A stretch of 64,000 nt of DNA from Rhodobacteraceae bacterium UBA6197 (GTDB lineage: Bacteria; Pseudomonadota; Alphaproteobacteria; Rhodobacterales; Rhodobacteraceae), in assembly GCA_002422085.1 (NCBI GenBank), contig DISZ01000019.1:62001-126000 (forward strand), read 5' to 3'. The notes beneath the pieces are model-generated. The model made no database searches. It had not been told where the DNA came from and saw only the letters and a list, made by a program, of their open reading frames with translations. Positions within the stretch are counted from its first letter, which is position 1; every line of letters starts with the position of its first letter. This document shows positions 8,569-17,289 of the stretch, piece by piece. Made by a program: the position numbers and the translations under genes.

Positions 8569-9570
8569 TCAGGGGAAGTGATAGTGGCGCACCGGGGCCG
8601 GATGGCCGCGCGCGGGCGAGGTCCTGGCCCCCAGATCGCCCGGGTGAAAACCCGCCTTTTGCAAGAGCCGCGCCGAGGCGGGGTTGTCGGTAAAGACCTC
8701 GGCGGTCAATCGCGTCAGCCCGAAGCGGCGGGTGATGCAGGCGATGAAGGCGGGCAGCGCTTCGGAGAGATAGCCTTGGCCGGCATGGGCGGGGTCGAGG
8801 AAGTAGAACACCTCGGGGTCGGCAAGGCTGCGCAGGCCGATGGCGCCGATGAACTGGCCGTTCAGGCGCAGCGCGAGGCGGAACGGCGGGGTGCCGGTCC
8901 AGCGCCATTTGTGAACGAAGGCCTCGGCCTCGGGCAGCGGCCAGTCGGGGGGGAACACGAACAGCATTCGCCCGACGCTGGGCGTGGTGACGATCCGCCG
9001 AAACGGGGCTGCATCCTCGGGGCAAAGCGGATCAATCGTCAGGCGCGCGGTGTGCAGCGTCAGCGGATTGGCCCGCGCATAGCAAGCGCGGGTCAGGGTC
9101 ATGTCGATATGGGGCAGCGTGCGGCCTTGTGCGCGTGCCGGCACCGGGTGTTGGCCGGTCGATTGAAAGCCGAGCCGGGTCAGCACGCGGGCCGAGGCGG
9201 CGTTGCCCTCGAAATGGCCCGAGCCGACATCCCGGGCATCTGGATCGGCGAAATGGGCCGCCAGAACGGCGCGGGCGGCCTCGGTGGCATAGCCTTGACC
9301 CTGTGCGCGGCGCGCCACCCAATAGCCCAGATGCGGCGCCAGCGAGACGAGGCCGGCGAGCCCCTGATGATCGTCGATCACCCAGTGCCGGCCGCTACGG
9401 GCTTGTTCGAAAAAGGCGTGAAAATCGGTGGCGGTGAAGGGCCAAGGCACCACCGCCAGCCATTTGACCAGATCGAAATCGGCCAGCGCCGCGACGATTG
9501 CGGCTTCGTCCGCATGCGTCAAGGGCCGCAGAGTCAAGCGTGCCGTCTTGATAACACCACGCTTTTCCAA
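8569..9570 (-). CDS. Tandem-domain GNAT acetyltransferase
   Basis: About 333 residues holding two GNAT domains. The first (residues about 5-155) has the acetyl-CoA loop motif RRAQGQGYATEAARAVL and then NAASARVLTRLGF. The second (about 165-325) has HAGQGYLSEALPAFI and NPASARLLQKAGF. Each domain starts with the RimJ-like phrase TARLTLRPL or TARLTIDPL. It probably acetylates an amine or protein N-terminus; the substrate is unknown. No ATG or GTG lies near the expected N-terminus. TTG at 9570, four bases after the upstream gene's stop, is my choice but is uncertain. It forms a pair with the next GNAT gene. Confidence 0.75.
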   Translation of the reverse strand: MEKRGVIKTARLTLRPLTHADEAAIVAALADFDLVKWLAVVPWPFTATDFHAFFEQARSGRHWVIDDHQGLAGLVSLAPHLGYWVARRAQGQGYATEAARAVLAAHFADPDARDVGSGHFEGNAASARVLTRLGFQSTGQHPVPARAQGRTLPHIDMTLTRACYARANPLTLHTARLTIDPLCPEDAAPFRRIVTTPSVGRMLFVFPPDWPLPEAEAFVHKWRWTGTPPFRLALRLNGQFIGAIGLRSLADPEVFYFLDPAHAGQGYLSEALPAFIACITRRFGLTRLTAEVFTDNPASARLLQKAGFHPGDLGARTSPARGHPAPVRHYHFP

Positions 9571-9574
9571 GGCG

Positions 9575-10114
9575 TTACGCCATTTTCTTGACGTAGGTCC
9601 AGGTTGGCACCCGCGCGCCACGCGCGACCGAATAGCTTTCGGCATCGCCGAGATAGTCAAAGCCGCAATGGCTAAGCACCCGCGCCGAGCCGGGATTGTC
9701 CTGAAACACCTCGGCAAACAGTGTCCGCGCCTTGTGCGGGTTGGCCGCGATCAGCGCCGCCACCGCCTCAGAGGCGAAGCCGGTGTTCCAGAACCCCGGC
9801 CCGACCCAGAAGCCGACCTCGGATTGGCCGTCTTCAAGCCGCGTCAGCGAGACCACGCCCAGCACCTCGGCCAATTCCTGCGCCGAACCGTCCAGCACCC
9901 AGACATCTTCGGTGCGTTTTTCGGCCATGGCGCGGGCGACGAAAGCCTCGGCGGCGCCCGGCGGCAAGGGGTGCGGAATCGCCCGCGTGCCCAGCGCCAC
10001 GCGCGGATCGGAGGTATACATGGAAATCAGACCCGCATCCGATTTGCGCAACGGCCGCAGGGTGAACCGATCGGCCTCGATGACGGGCTGGGCTGAGATG
10101 ATTTCCTGGAACAT
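9575..10114 (-). CDS. GNAT acetyltransferase (RimJ/RimL-like)
   Basis: 179 residues starting at ATG 10114, which follows a strong GAGGAGGAG ribosome site. The single GNAT domain shows DRFTLRPLRKSD, WVGPGFWNTGFASEAVAALI and NPGSARVLSHCGFDYLGD, the layout of ribosomal-protein or small-molecule N-acetyltransferases. Substrate unknown. It lies between rpmA and the tandem GNAT gene, all on the minus strand; the link to rpmA is broken by a terminator. Confidence 0.85.
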   Translation of the reverse strand: MFQEIISAQPVIEADRFTLRPLRKSDAGLISMYTSDPRVALGTRAIPHPLPPGAAEAFVARAMAEKRTEDVWVLDGSAQELAEVLGVVSLTRLEDGQSEVGFWVGPGFWNTGFASEAVAALIAANPHKARTLFAEVFQDNPGSARVLSHCGFDYLGDAESYSVARGARVPTWTYVKKMA

Positions 10115-10258
10115 GCGCTCCTCCTCGTGAAATGCATGGATACCTTGCGGTACTACCTTCAAAATGGGGCAGGCTGATGACACCACAAGCCTGCATCACG
10201 ATTTTTTCCCCGGACCGGGCGTCGGCCCTGCGGTTTTTCCCCGCGCCGGGCAGAAATG

Positions 10259-10287
10259 AAAAAGGGACCGGCTTTTCAGCCGATCCC
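10259..10287 (-). terminator. Intrinsic terminator after rplU-rpmA
   Basis: On the minus strand GGGATCGGC (10287-10279) pairs with GCCGGTCCC (10272-10264), with one G-U pair and a 6-base loop. A run of five T follows at 10263-10259. It lies 26 bases past the rpmA stop. Confidence 0.85.
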
Positions 10288-10312
10288 CCTTTGTTTCGGG
10301 TTCAGGTTCGGC

Positions 10313-10582
10313 TTATTCGGCCGCCTCGGGAACCGGGAGGACCGAAATGAAGGTGCGCCCCTTGAGGCCCTTCTTGAAGGTCACATGGCCCTCGGTCACG
10401 GCAAAGATCGTGTGATCGCGACCCATGCCGACGCCGGCGCCCGGCCACCATTGGGTGCCGCGCTGGCGCACGATGATGTTGCCGGGAATGGCGGCCTGAC
10501 CGCCAAACAGTTTTACGCCAAGGCGACGGCCGGCCGAGTCACGGCCGTTGCGGGACGAACCGCCTGCTTTTTTGTGTGCCAT
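10313..10582 (-). CDS. rpmA: 50S ribosomal protein L27
   Basis: 89 residues beginning MAHKKAGGSSRNGRDSAG, the conserved L27 N-terminus that reaches toward the peptidyl-transferase centre. GVKLFGGQAAIPGNIIVRQRG follows. No N-terminal prepeptide of the Firmicutes kind is present. It lies six bases downstream of rplU and is followed by an intrinsic terminator. Confidence 0.98.
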   Translation of the reverse strand: MAHKKAGGSSRNGRDSAGRRLGVKLFGGQAAIPGNIIVRQRGTQWWPGAGVGMGRDHTIFAVTEGHVTFKKGLKGRTFISVLPVPEAAE

Positions 10583-10588
10583 GGGGAA

Positions 10589-11044
10589 TTACTCCTGAGC
10601 TTCGGCGGCTTTTTTGGCCGCGCGCTTCGGTTTGGCGGGGGCTTCGGCAGCCGGAGCGGCCTCGGCGTTATGCGCCACGCGGCGGGCGGCAGCCGTGCCG
10701 ATGGCTTCCTTGACGCCCGATTTCTCGGCACCCGAGGCCAGCACTTCGCTGACGCGCAGCAGCGTCAGTTTCTGACGGTGACCACGGGTCCGCTGCGAGC
10801 TGTGCTTGCGGCGACGCTTGTGAAAGGTGATGACCTTGTCGGCCTTGATGTTGTCGATCACGTCGGCAACCACGGCGGCACCGGAAACCAGCGGCGCGCC
10901 GAGGGTCAGCGTATCGCCACCAACCATCAGAATTTCGTTGAACTGGACTTTGTCGCCAGCATTTGCGTTCAGCAATTCAACGCGCAGCACGTCACCCGCC
11001 TGCACCTTGTATTGCTTGCCGCCCGTCTTGAGGACCGCGAACAT
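10589..11044 (-). CDS. rplU: 50S ribosomal protein L21 with C-terminal extension
   Basis: 151 residues, against about 103 for the E. coli protein. Residues 1-102 are the normal L21 fold (MFAVLKTGGKQYKVQAGD, KVITFHKRRRKHSSQRTRGHRQ). The last 45-50 residues form an Ala/Lys/Glu-rich tail (EAAPAAEAPAKPKRAAKKAA). Longer L21 proteins occur in related alphaproteobacteria, some with an added helix-hairpin-helix domain; here only the flexible tail is seen. The start at 11044 follows an AGGAAAG ribosome site. Confidence 0.97.
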   Translation of the reverse strand: MFAVLKTGGKQYKVQAGDVLRVELLNANAGDKVQFNEILMVGGDTLTLGAPLVSGAAVVADVIDNIKADKVITFHKRRRKHSSQRTRGHRQKLTLLRVSEVLASGAEKSGVKEAIGTAAARRVAHNAEAAPAAEAPAKPKRAAKKAAEAQE

Positions 11045-11245
11045 GGGTCTTTCCTTTACTTTGATCCGCGTCCTGCGGCCCCGTTTCCAGAGTTGATGGG
11101 TTGCCCCGCCTTCGAACAGCGCGCCCCGATCAGGGCGATATTGCAAATAGACACCCGACAGAAAGCAAGCCTTCTGCCGGGATGGGCGGCTTATCCGGGA
11201 AATGCATCGGCGAGTCAAGCGCTTTGCCCGACGCGAACCGGTGTT

Positions 11246-12358
11246 CTAGGCGCCCCAGCGGGCGAGGGCGACGTCTGCTGTCAGCCGCCGTCTGGCCGAG
11301 CCCGCGCCGATCTGCCCCGGCGTTCGGGAAAGGCGCGGGGCGGGTGCCGGCTGGGTCAGCCCGTCATGCGTGACATAGGTGTCGCGGGCCCGGTTATGCG
11401 GATGGGCCGGGGCCTCGGCGATGGTCAGAACCGGGCTGGCGCAGGCATCCGTGCCTTCGAGTAGTGCCGCCCAGTCATCGCGGCTTTGCCGGGCAAAGAC
11501 CTCGGTCAGGCGGGCACGGATCTCGGGCCAGCCGCTGCGGTCCATCTGGGCGGGCAAGGCGCCCGGGTCGATCCCGAGCCGGGCGAGAAGCTCGGCCCAG
11601 AATTTCGGCTCGATCGCGCCGACGGCGATATGGCCACCGCAGGCGCAGGCATAGGTGGTGTAGAAGGGGGCCGCGCCATCCAGCAGGTTGGCCTCGCGTC
11701 GATCGACCCAGGCGCCCTGCCCCGCCATGCCCGAGATCATCGCCATCAGATGCGCGGTGCCATCGGTGATCGCGGCATCGATCACCTGCCCCTGCCCGGT
11801 GGCGCGCGCCGACAGCAGCGCCGCCAGCAGTCCGAAGGCCAGATACATCGCGCCCCCGCCGAAATCGCCCAAGAGGTTCAGCGGCGGCACCGGGGCGCCG
11901 GTGCCGCCGATCGCGTGCAGCGCCCCGCTGAGCGCGATATAGTTGATGTCATGCCCCGCGGCCTGCGCCAGAGGGCCGGTCTGACCCCAGCCGGTCATCC
12001 GGCCATAGACCAGCGCCGGATGATCGGGAAAAGCATCGGGCCCAAGGCCCAGCCGCTCCATCACGCCCGGGCGCATCCCCTCGATCAGCGCATCGGCGCG
12101 CGCGATCAGCCGGCGCGCGGTGGCCACCCCACTCTCGGACTTGAGATCAAGTTCCAGAACATCTCGGCCCCGGTCGAGTACATCGACCGCGAGTCCCAGC
12201 ACATGGTCCGCCGCCGCCCCGCTGCCGGGGCGGGCGATACGCAGCACATCGGCGCCCATGTCGGCCAACAGCATCGCGGTGAACGGCGTCGGCCCAAGCC
12301 CGGAAATTTCGACGATGCGCAGGCCGCTGAGCGGGCCCTTGTGGCTGGAACGTGACAT
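11246..12358 (-). CDS. Class III CoA-transferase family protein, probable alpha-methylacyl-CoA racemase
   Basis: 370 residues of the CaiB/BaiF family. The N-terminus GLRIVEISGLGPTPFTAMLLADMGADV, the FYGRMTGWGQTGP-like phrase (VYGRMTGWGQTGP) and GHDINYIALSG match bacterial alpha-methylacyl-CoA racemases, including the His-Asp pair in GHDINY and Asp in IDAAITDG. The role would be inversion of 2-methylacyl-CoA epimers in branched-fatty-acid breakdown. True CoA-transferases of the family look similar, so the exact reaction is inferred. Confidence 0.82.
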   Translation of the reverse strand: MSRSSHKGPLSGLRIVEISGLGPTPFTAMLLADMGADVLRIARPGSGAAADHVLGLAVDVLDRGRDVLELDLKSESGVATARRLIARADALIEGMRPGVMERLGLGPDAFPDHPALVYGRMTGWGQTGPLAQAAGHDINYIALSGALHAIGGTGAPVPPLNLLGDFGGGAMYLAFGLLAALLSARATGQGQVIDAAITDGTAHLMAMISGMAGQGAWVDRREANLLDGAAPFYTTYACACGGHIAVGAIEPKFWAELLARLGIDPGALPAQMDRSGWPEIRARLTEVFARQSRDDWAALLEGTDACASPVLTIAEAPAHPHNRARDTYVTHDGLTQPAPAPRLSRTPGQIGAGSARRRLTADVALARWGA

Positions 12359-12375
12359 GTTTCCCCCTTGTCAAG

Positions 12376-12423
12376 CCGGGGGTTCCCCCCGGACCCCCAG
12401 AGTATTTTCGCCAAAAAGAAACG
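12376..12423. repeat. Intergenic hairpin plus subtype B half-site
   Basis: A 7-bp hairpin (12376-12382 with 12386-12392) is followed by AGAGTATTTTCGCCAAAAAG from 12400, a subtype B copy of the dispersed half-site. It lies between the racemase start and the ABC-F stop. Confidence 0.75.
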
Positions 12424-12451
12424 TAGTCTTGAAAAGACGTTCTGCCGACGA

Positions 12452-14290
12452 TCACGCCGAGGCTTTTTCTTCCAGCGTCAGCCAGTCTTCTTCGGCGCTG
12501 GCAAGGGCGGTCTGGCGTTCGGCAAGCGCCTCGCTGGCCTTGCGGAATTTGGCCGGCGCGGTGGCGAAAAGCTGTGGGTCCGACAGGAATTCGGTCAGCC
12601 TGGCGATCTCGGCCTCGAGCCGTTCAATGGTGGCGGGCAGGGTTTCAAGGCGGTGGCGCTCGGTGAAGGTCAGGCCGGGACCGGGCTGTCTGTCGGGTTT
12701 GGCGGCGGCCGCTGCAGCGGCAGATTCGGGGCGCGAGGTGGCGGTTTCGGGGCGGGCTGCGGGTTTGGCGGCGGCCTGACCTTCGGCCTTTTGCGCCTGA
12801 TAGTCGCTCCAGCCGCCGGCATAGACGGTGGCGCGGCCGTCACCCTCCATGGCGATGGTGGTGGTGGCGACGCGGTCGATGAAATCGCGATCGTGGCTGA
12901 CCAGCAGCACGGTGCCATCGTAGTCGCCCAGAATGTCTTGCAGCAGATCGAGGGTCTCGACGTCAAGATCGTTGGTCGGCTCGTCGAGAATCAACAGATT
13001 CGATGGGCGCGCCATGATCCGCGCCAGCAACAGCCGCGCCCTTTCGCCGCCCGACAGCGACCCGATCGGCGCCCGCGCCTGCGCCTCGTCAAAAAGAAAG
13101 TCCTTGAGGTAGGCGACGACATGTTTGGGCACGCCGCGCACCATCACCTGATCGGCACGTCCCGAGACCCGCATCTCGGGGTCGTTGACCAGCCCGTCCC
13201 AGAGGCTCATCGACAGATCAAGCGTGGCGCGGGCCTGATCGAAGACCGCGATATCAAGGTTGGTGCCCAGCAGGACGCTGCCCGCATCGGGGGCGATTTC
13301 GCCGGTCAGCATTTTCAGCAAGGTGGTCTTGCCGACGCCATTGGGGCCGACAAAGGCGACCCGGTCGCCGCGCATCACCCGCAGATCGAACCCCTTGACG
13401 ATCGGTTTATCGCCAAAGCTCTTGCTCAGTCCCTTGGCCTCGATCACCCGCTTGCCCGAGGTCTGCCCGGCCTCAAGCGCCATCTCGGCGGTGCCTTGGC
13501 GACGGATCTGCGCGCCACGTTCGGCCCGCAGATCGGCCAGCGCCCGCACCCGCCCCATGTTGCGTTTGCGGCGCGCCGAGATACCCTCGACCGCCCAGCG
13601 CGCCTCGGCCTTGATCTTGCGGTCAAGCTTGTGGCGGGCCTCGTCTTCCTCGGCCCAGACGGTTTCGCGCCACTCCTCAAAGCCGGCAAAGCCGCGTTCG
13701 CTGCGGCGCACCACGCCCCGGTCGATCCAGAGCGTCGCTCTGGTCAGCGCCCGCAAGAACGCCCGGTCGTGGCTGATCAGCACAAAGGCGGTGCGGGTCT
13801 CGCTCAGTTGCGTTTCCAGCCAGCCGATTGCCTGGATATCAAGATGGTTGGTCGGTTCATCAAGCAACATCAGCTCGGGCGCCTCGGCCAGAAGCTTGGC
13901 CAGCGCCGCGCGACGGCGTTCACCGCCCGAGGCGGTGGCGACCGGCGTCTCGGGGCGGAACTTCAGCCCCTCGGCGGCGATTTCGACCTTGTAGCCCTCG
14001 CCTTCGTCCAGCCCGCTGGCGGCGAACTCGCCCAAGGTCGCAAAACCCGACAGGTCGGGTTCTTGCTCCATGTAGCCGACGCGCACACCGGGCGGGACCA
14101 CGCGCAGCCCGGCGTCGGGATCAACCAGACCAGCCATCACCTTCATCAAGGTCGACTTGCCCGAACCGTTGCGCCCGACCAACGCCACCCGGTCACCCGG
14201 TTGCACGACCAGATCGAGCCCGTCAAAGACCGGATTGCCGCCAAAGGTCAGCGAGATTTGCGAAAGCTGTAAAAGGGGTGCGCGTGCCAT
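12452..14290 (-). CDS. ABC-F family ATPase, Uup type
   Basis: 612 residues with two ABC cassettes and no membrane segments. The first has Walker A GRNGSGKST, signature SGGERRRAALAK and Walker B LMLLDEPTNHLD. The second has GPNGVGKTT, LSGGERARLLLAR and LLILDEPTNDLD. A Pro/Ala linker leads to a C-terminal coiled coil (RLEAEIARLTEFL … EALAERQTALASAEED), the mark of Uup rather than EttA. Uup-type proteins act at the ribosome and influence translation or DNA-related stability; the exact role is open. Confidence 0.9.
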   Translation of the reverse strand: MARAPLLQLSQISLTFGGNPVFDGLDLVVQPGDRVALVGRNGSGKSTLMKVMAGLVDPDAGLRVVPPGVRVGYMEQEPDLSGFATLGEFAASGLDEGEGYKVEIAAEGLKFRPETPVATASGGERRRAALAKLLAEAPELMLLDEPTNHLDIQAIGWLETQLSETRTAFVLISHDRAFLRALTRATLWIDRGVVRRSERGFAGFEEWRETVWAEEDEARHKLDRKIKAEARWAVEGISARRKRNMGRVRALADLRAERGAQIRRQGTAEMALEAGQTSGKRVIEAKGLSKSFGDKPIVKGFDLRVMRGDRVAFVGPNGVGKTTLLKMLTGEIAPDAGSVLLGTNLDIAVFDQARATLDLSMSLWDGLVNDPEMRVSGRADQVMVRGVPKHVVAYLKDFLFDEAQARAPIGSLSGGERARLLLARIMARPSNLLILDEPTNDLDVETLDLLQDILGDYDGTVLLVSHDRDFIDRVATTTIAMEGDGRATVYAGGWSDYQAQKAEGQAAAKPAARPETATSRPESAAAAAAAKPDRQPGPGLTFTERHRLETLPATIERLEAEIARLTEFLSDPQLFATAPAKFRKASEALAERQTALASAEEDWLTLEEKASA

Positions 14291-14339
14291 CCGCGTCAGC
14301 TAACCGGACCGGACTGCGGCGTCAACGGGCTGCGATCAG

Positions 14340-14426
14340 CTTTCAGCTTCGTCCAAATATCCCCGCCGGAGGCTCCGGCGGCAGCCAAGGGACGCTCCGC
14401 GGGGGATATTTGAGCAAAGCTGAAAG
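14340..14426. repeat. Inverted pair of subtype A half-sites
   Basis: The left arm, 14342-14366, and the right arm, 14402-14426, are inverted copies differing only at a central block of four bases. Between them is a smaller perfect hairpin, GCCGGAG/CTCCGGC, at about 14365-14379. The element lies between the ABC-F start and the olsB stop. Confidence 0.85.
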
Positions 14427-14468
14427 CGATGACCGCGGCTTGCCATGCCGTGCGGGGGCGTCAGGGCC

Positions 14469-15245
14469 TCATGCCCGGCTCGCCACATCGCGAAGCACCC
14501 GTGCCCGCGCCTTGGGGATCGCGCGGATCTCGAGCCCGGTGAAGACGTGCAACGTGTTGAGGTCGCGATCCACCACGGCATGGTCGCTGACCCAGCCGCC
14601 CATCAGCAGATAGGTGCGCAACAAGGGGGGCATCGTCAGCCGTGCCTGCCTCGGGTCGGGTTCGGGGGTCTTGACCCGGCGCCGCAGCGCGCGCGCGAAA
14701 CGCACCACATCGGGCGCCTTGACCCGAGGCCAGAACCGGTGCGGGGCGAGGTGGTGATCCTTCAAGACGCCGAAAGCATCGGCATAGCCCTCCCATTCGG
14801 TGCCCGCAAAGGACGAACAGCCAAACAGCATCTCGACGCCTTCTTCATCAACAAACCGGGTCATCGCGCCCCAGGCCACGCGCAGGATATCGGGGTCTTT
14901 CCAAGCCGGGTGGATGCAAAAGCGCCCCATCTCGACCATCTTGCCGGTAAAGTCGCGCAGTGCCGACAGTTCATAATACTGGGCCGAATAGCTGCGCCCG
15001 ATTTCGGCGCCATCCGCCAGCGGCAACAGCCGAAAGCAACACACCAGCGTGCCGCTGCGACTGTCTTCGACCAGAACGTGGCGGCAGATCGGATCAAAGG
15101 CATCGGCGTCGATGTTGCCGCCCTGCGGCCCGGCGATCCCACGCGCGGCGAGAAAGGCCAGCCAGCGCAAGCGCTGGGCGCGACGGATATCGTCGGACCC
15201 TGACGCAAATCGTGCGGCGTATCGGCCTTTGCGCAGTGACAGCAT
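14469..15245 (-). CDS. olsB: L-ornithine N-acyltransferase (OlsB-type)
   Basis: 258 residues. The pattern LRWLAFLAARG, FDPICRHVLVED, GRSYSAQYYEL and MVEMGRFCIHPAWKDPDILR is that of OlsB. OlsB transfers a 3-hydroxyacyl chain from acyl carrier protein to ornithine to give lyso-ornithine lipid, the first step of ornithine-lipid synthesis. The partner OlsA is not in the window. Start ATG 15245 has AGGAG at a good distance. It is divergent from msrB. Confidence 0.85.
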   Translation of the reverse strand: MLSLRKGRYAARFASGSDDIRRAQRLRWLAFLAARGIAGPQGGNIDADAFDPICRHVLVEDSRSGTLVCCFRLLPLADGAEIGRSYSAQYYELSALRDFTGKMVEMGRFCIHPAWKDPDILRVAWGAMTRFVDEEGVEMLFGCSSFAGTEWEGYADAFGVLKDHHLAPHRFWPRVKAPDVVRFARALRRRVKTPEPDPRQARLTMPPLLRTYLLMGGWVSDHAVVDRDLNTLHVFTGLEIRAIPKARARVLRDVASRA

Positions 15246-15290
15246 CGCGGGCTCCTGTCTATCGCGATCCGATCATCGGCGGCCGGGGAT

Positions 15291-15318
15291 TTGGCGACCG
15301 GAGAATGGACCCTATATA
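15291..15318 (+). promoter_or_regulatory. Probable sigma-70-type promoter of msrB
   Basis: TTGGCG and TATATA are separated by 16 bases, 65 bases before the msrB start. It lies in the only gap between the divergent olsB and msrB genes. Confidence 0.4.
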
Positions 15319-15382
15319 GCGTTCTGAATGTCTCATACGCGCAGAATATGACGGTGTCGCAACGAAAAAAGGAAGCGCAGCA

Positions 15383-15781
15383 ATGACCACGAGAATCAAC
15401 AAGACCGATGCGGAATGGCGCGGCCAATTGTCTGCGCTGGCCTATGAGGTGACACGCCGCGCCGCGACCGAGCGCCCGTTCAGCCACCCCGGCTTTGCCC
15501 CGGACGCCGGCACGCTGCACTGTGTGTGCTGCGGGGCCGACCTGTTCGAGGCGGCGCAGGAATTCGACTCGGGCTGCGGCTGGCCGGCGTTTTCGGCGCC
15601 GCTCAGGCCCGAGGCCGTGCAAGAGCTGACCGATACCAGCCACGGGATGCGCCGCACCGAGGTGCGCTGCGCGCGTTGCGAGGCGCATCTGGGGCATGTG
15701 TTTGACGATGGTCCCGGACCGGGCGGGTTGCGCTACTGCATCAATGGCGTGGCGCTGAAGGCCGACCTCGACCCGGCGTGA
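15383..15781 (+). CDS. msrB: Peptide-methionine (R)-S-oxide reductase
   Basis: 132 residues. Zinc is bound by Cys47/Cys50 and Cys96/Cys99 (CVCC and CARC). The catalytic cysteine is Cys119 in RYCINGVAL. GCGWPAF and HLGHVFDDGP are family hallmarks. It reduces methionine-R-sulfoxide in proteins. An AAGGAAG site precedes the ATG. It is a single-gene unit. Confidence 0.97.
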   Translation: MTTRINKTDAEWRGQLSALAYEVTRRAATERPFSHPGFAPDAGTLHCVCCGADLFEAAQEFDSGCGWPAFSAPLRPEAVQELTDTSHGMRRTEVRCARCEAHLGHVFDDGPGPGGLRYCINGVALKADLDPA

Positions 15782-15896
15782 TGCGGCCGCAAATCGAAGC
15801 ACGACGCAGTCATCGCGACCGCAGGACACCGCATCGGACAAGGGGAGCCGGACGCTCCTCCGCGGCGGCGATCAACGCAAACCGCGCGGCGCAGCC

Positions 15897-16358
15897 CTAG
15901 CGCACAAGCTGGTTGGGGGCGATCCGGCCAAAGTTGCCCAGAAGCTGACGGATCAGGCCAATCCCCTTGATGTTGGACTCGGTTACCCGGCGCGACAATG
16001 TCACGACCTGGCCCTGCTCCAACCCGAAGCGTTCGACATTCGACACGATCCCGGCTTCGGTAAAGCTGACCGCCACGACCTGACGGTCGATCTCTTCGGG
16101 GGCGCGAGCGCCGAAATACTTCCAGCGGCTGCCGACGTAATACCAGCCCGACCCCTCCAGCAGCCCCGCCGACGACGGCCGGCCGATCGCCGTGCCGACA
16201 TCTTCACGGGTACTCTTGCCTACCTCGACAAGCGCCAGATCCTGATCGGTCGGGACATAGCCGTGATCGCGATAGATCGGGCTGCAGGCCGAGGCCGCAA
16301 GCGCCCCCACCAGCACAAGAGTCAGCGCGCCGCGCCGTGTCACGGAACCGAACGTCAC
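15897..16358 (-). CDS. bamE: BamE/SmpA-OmlA family outer-membrane lipoprotein
   Basis: About 153 residues. The GTG at 16358, behind a GGGGGG run, gives a basic N-terminus, the hydrophobic segment ALTLVLVGALAASAC and a lipobox-like cysteine. The SmpA/OmlA domain follows (VEVGKSTREDVGTAIGRPS, GWYYVGSRWKYFG). BamE is a non-essential part of the beta-barrel assembly machine. A GTG five codons later would also keep the whole signal peptide. It is divergent from the DUF177 gene, as is usual in relatives. Confidence 0.85.
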   Translation of the reverse strand: MTFGSVTRRGALTLVLVGALAASACSPIYRDHGYVPTDQDLALVEVGKSTREDVGTAIGRPSSAGLLEGSGWYYVGSRWKYFGARAPEEIDRQVVAVSFTEAGIVSNVERFGLEQGQVVTLSRRVTESNIKGIGLIRQLLGNFGRIAPNQLVR

Positions 16359-16529
16359 CTGAACCCCCCCTTGCCTTGCAGCCTTTGGCCTTTTATCCCG
16401 ATTACAACACTCGTGGCCAGCCCTCAAGGACGCAAGTTAAGGAAATCCGAACCTTATGTCCCGGATCTGCTATTTCTGCGCCATCTTCTGCGCCATCGCC
16501 CCCGCCGCCGCCCCTGAAAGGAGAGCGTC

Positions 16530-17105
16530 ATGACCGACCCTCACCCCGCGCCACAAGATTTGCCGTTCAGCCATCCGTTGCGGTTGGCCGACCTGGCCGG
16601 GCGCAAGCCCACGCACTTCAAGATCGCCCCCGATGCAGAGACCCGCAAACGCATCGCCCTTTGGGCCGGAATCAGTGCGGTTCACGGGCTGACACTGAAT
16701 GGCGCGCTGACCCCGAAGGGTCGCCACGACTGGCAGCTTGAGGCCGACTTCACCGCCACCGTGGTGCAGCCCTGCGCGATCACGCTGGCGCCGGTGACGA
16801 CAAAGCTCAAGGAACCGGTGCTGCGCCGCTATCTGGCCGACATGCCGGCCCCCACCGCCGAAGAAATCGAAATGCCCGAGGATGACACCGCCGAGCCGCT
16901 GCCCGCAGTGATTGACCTTGGCGCGGTGCTGCTTGAGGTGCTGGAACTGGCGCTGCCGCTGTTTCCGCGGGCTCCGGGGGCCGAGTTGGGCGTGCTTCAG
17001 GTCAGCGATCCGGGTGCCGCGCCCCTTGATGCCACGGTTCTGCGTCCCTTCGCTGGACTCGCGGACCTGTTGAAGGATAAAGACAAGGACAAGGGTCAGA
17101 CCTGA
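16530..17105 (+). CDS. DUF177 (YceD) family protein
   Basis: 191 residues. The central part LEADFTATVVQPCAITLAPVTTKL with acidic residues after it is the DUF177 core. YceD proteins precede rpmF in most proteobacteria and are tied to 23S rRNA accumulation; here too rpmF is next. The C-terminus LLKDKDKDKGQT is a short charged repeat. Only one cysteine of the usual pair is visible. Confidence 0.85.
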   Translation: MTDPHPAPQDLPFSHPLRLADLAGRKPTHFKIAPDAETRKRIALWAGISAVHGLTLNGALTPKGRHDWQLEADFTATVVQPCAITLAPVTTKLKEPVLRRYLADMPAPTAEEIEMPEDDTAEPLPAVIDLGAVLLEVLELALPLFPRAPGAELGVLQVSDPGAAPLDATVLRPFAGLADLLKDKDKDKGQT

Positions 17106-17155
17106 CGCGTCCGCATCTGGTCCGACTGAAGAAGACTGCCCGCCCAAGAAAGCAC

Positions 17156-17183
17156 TTGCGCCCCAGCAGAATCGCAGTATGTT
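17156..17183 (+). promoter_or_regulatory. Possible promoter for rpmF-plsX-fabH
   Basis: TTGCGC and TATGTT with a 16-base spacer lie in the 184-base gap before rpmF. The gap is unusually long for an operon and could give the ribosomal and lipid genes their own start. It is a weak match. Confidence 0.3.
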
Positions 17184-17289
17184 CCCGGCCTCGTTTAGAA
17201 GTTGGGTTCGCACCCGGTCTGCCTTTGGCGCCAGTGACGAAAACACAGGAAAATCAGGGCGATACGCCCCAATAACCCGAGGTTGAGAC

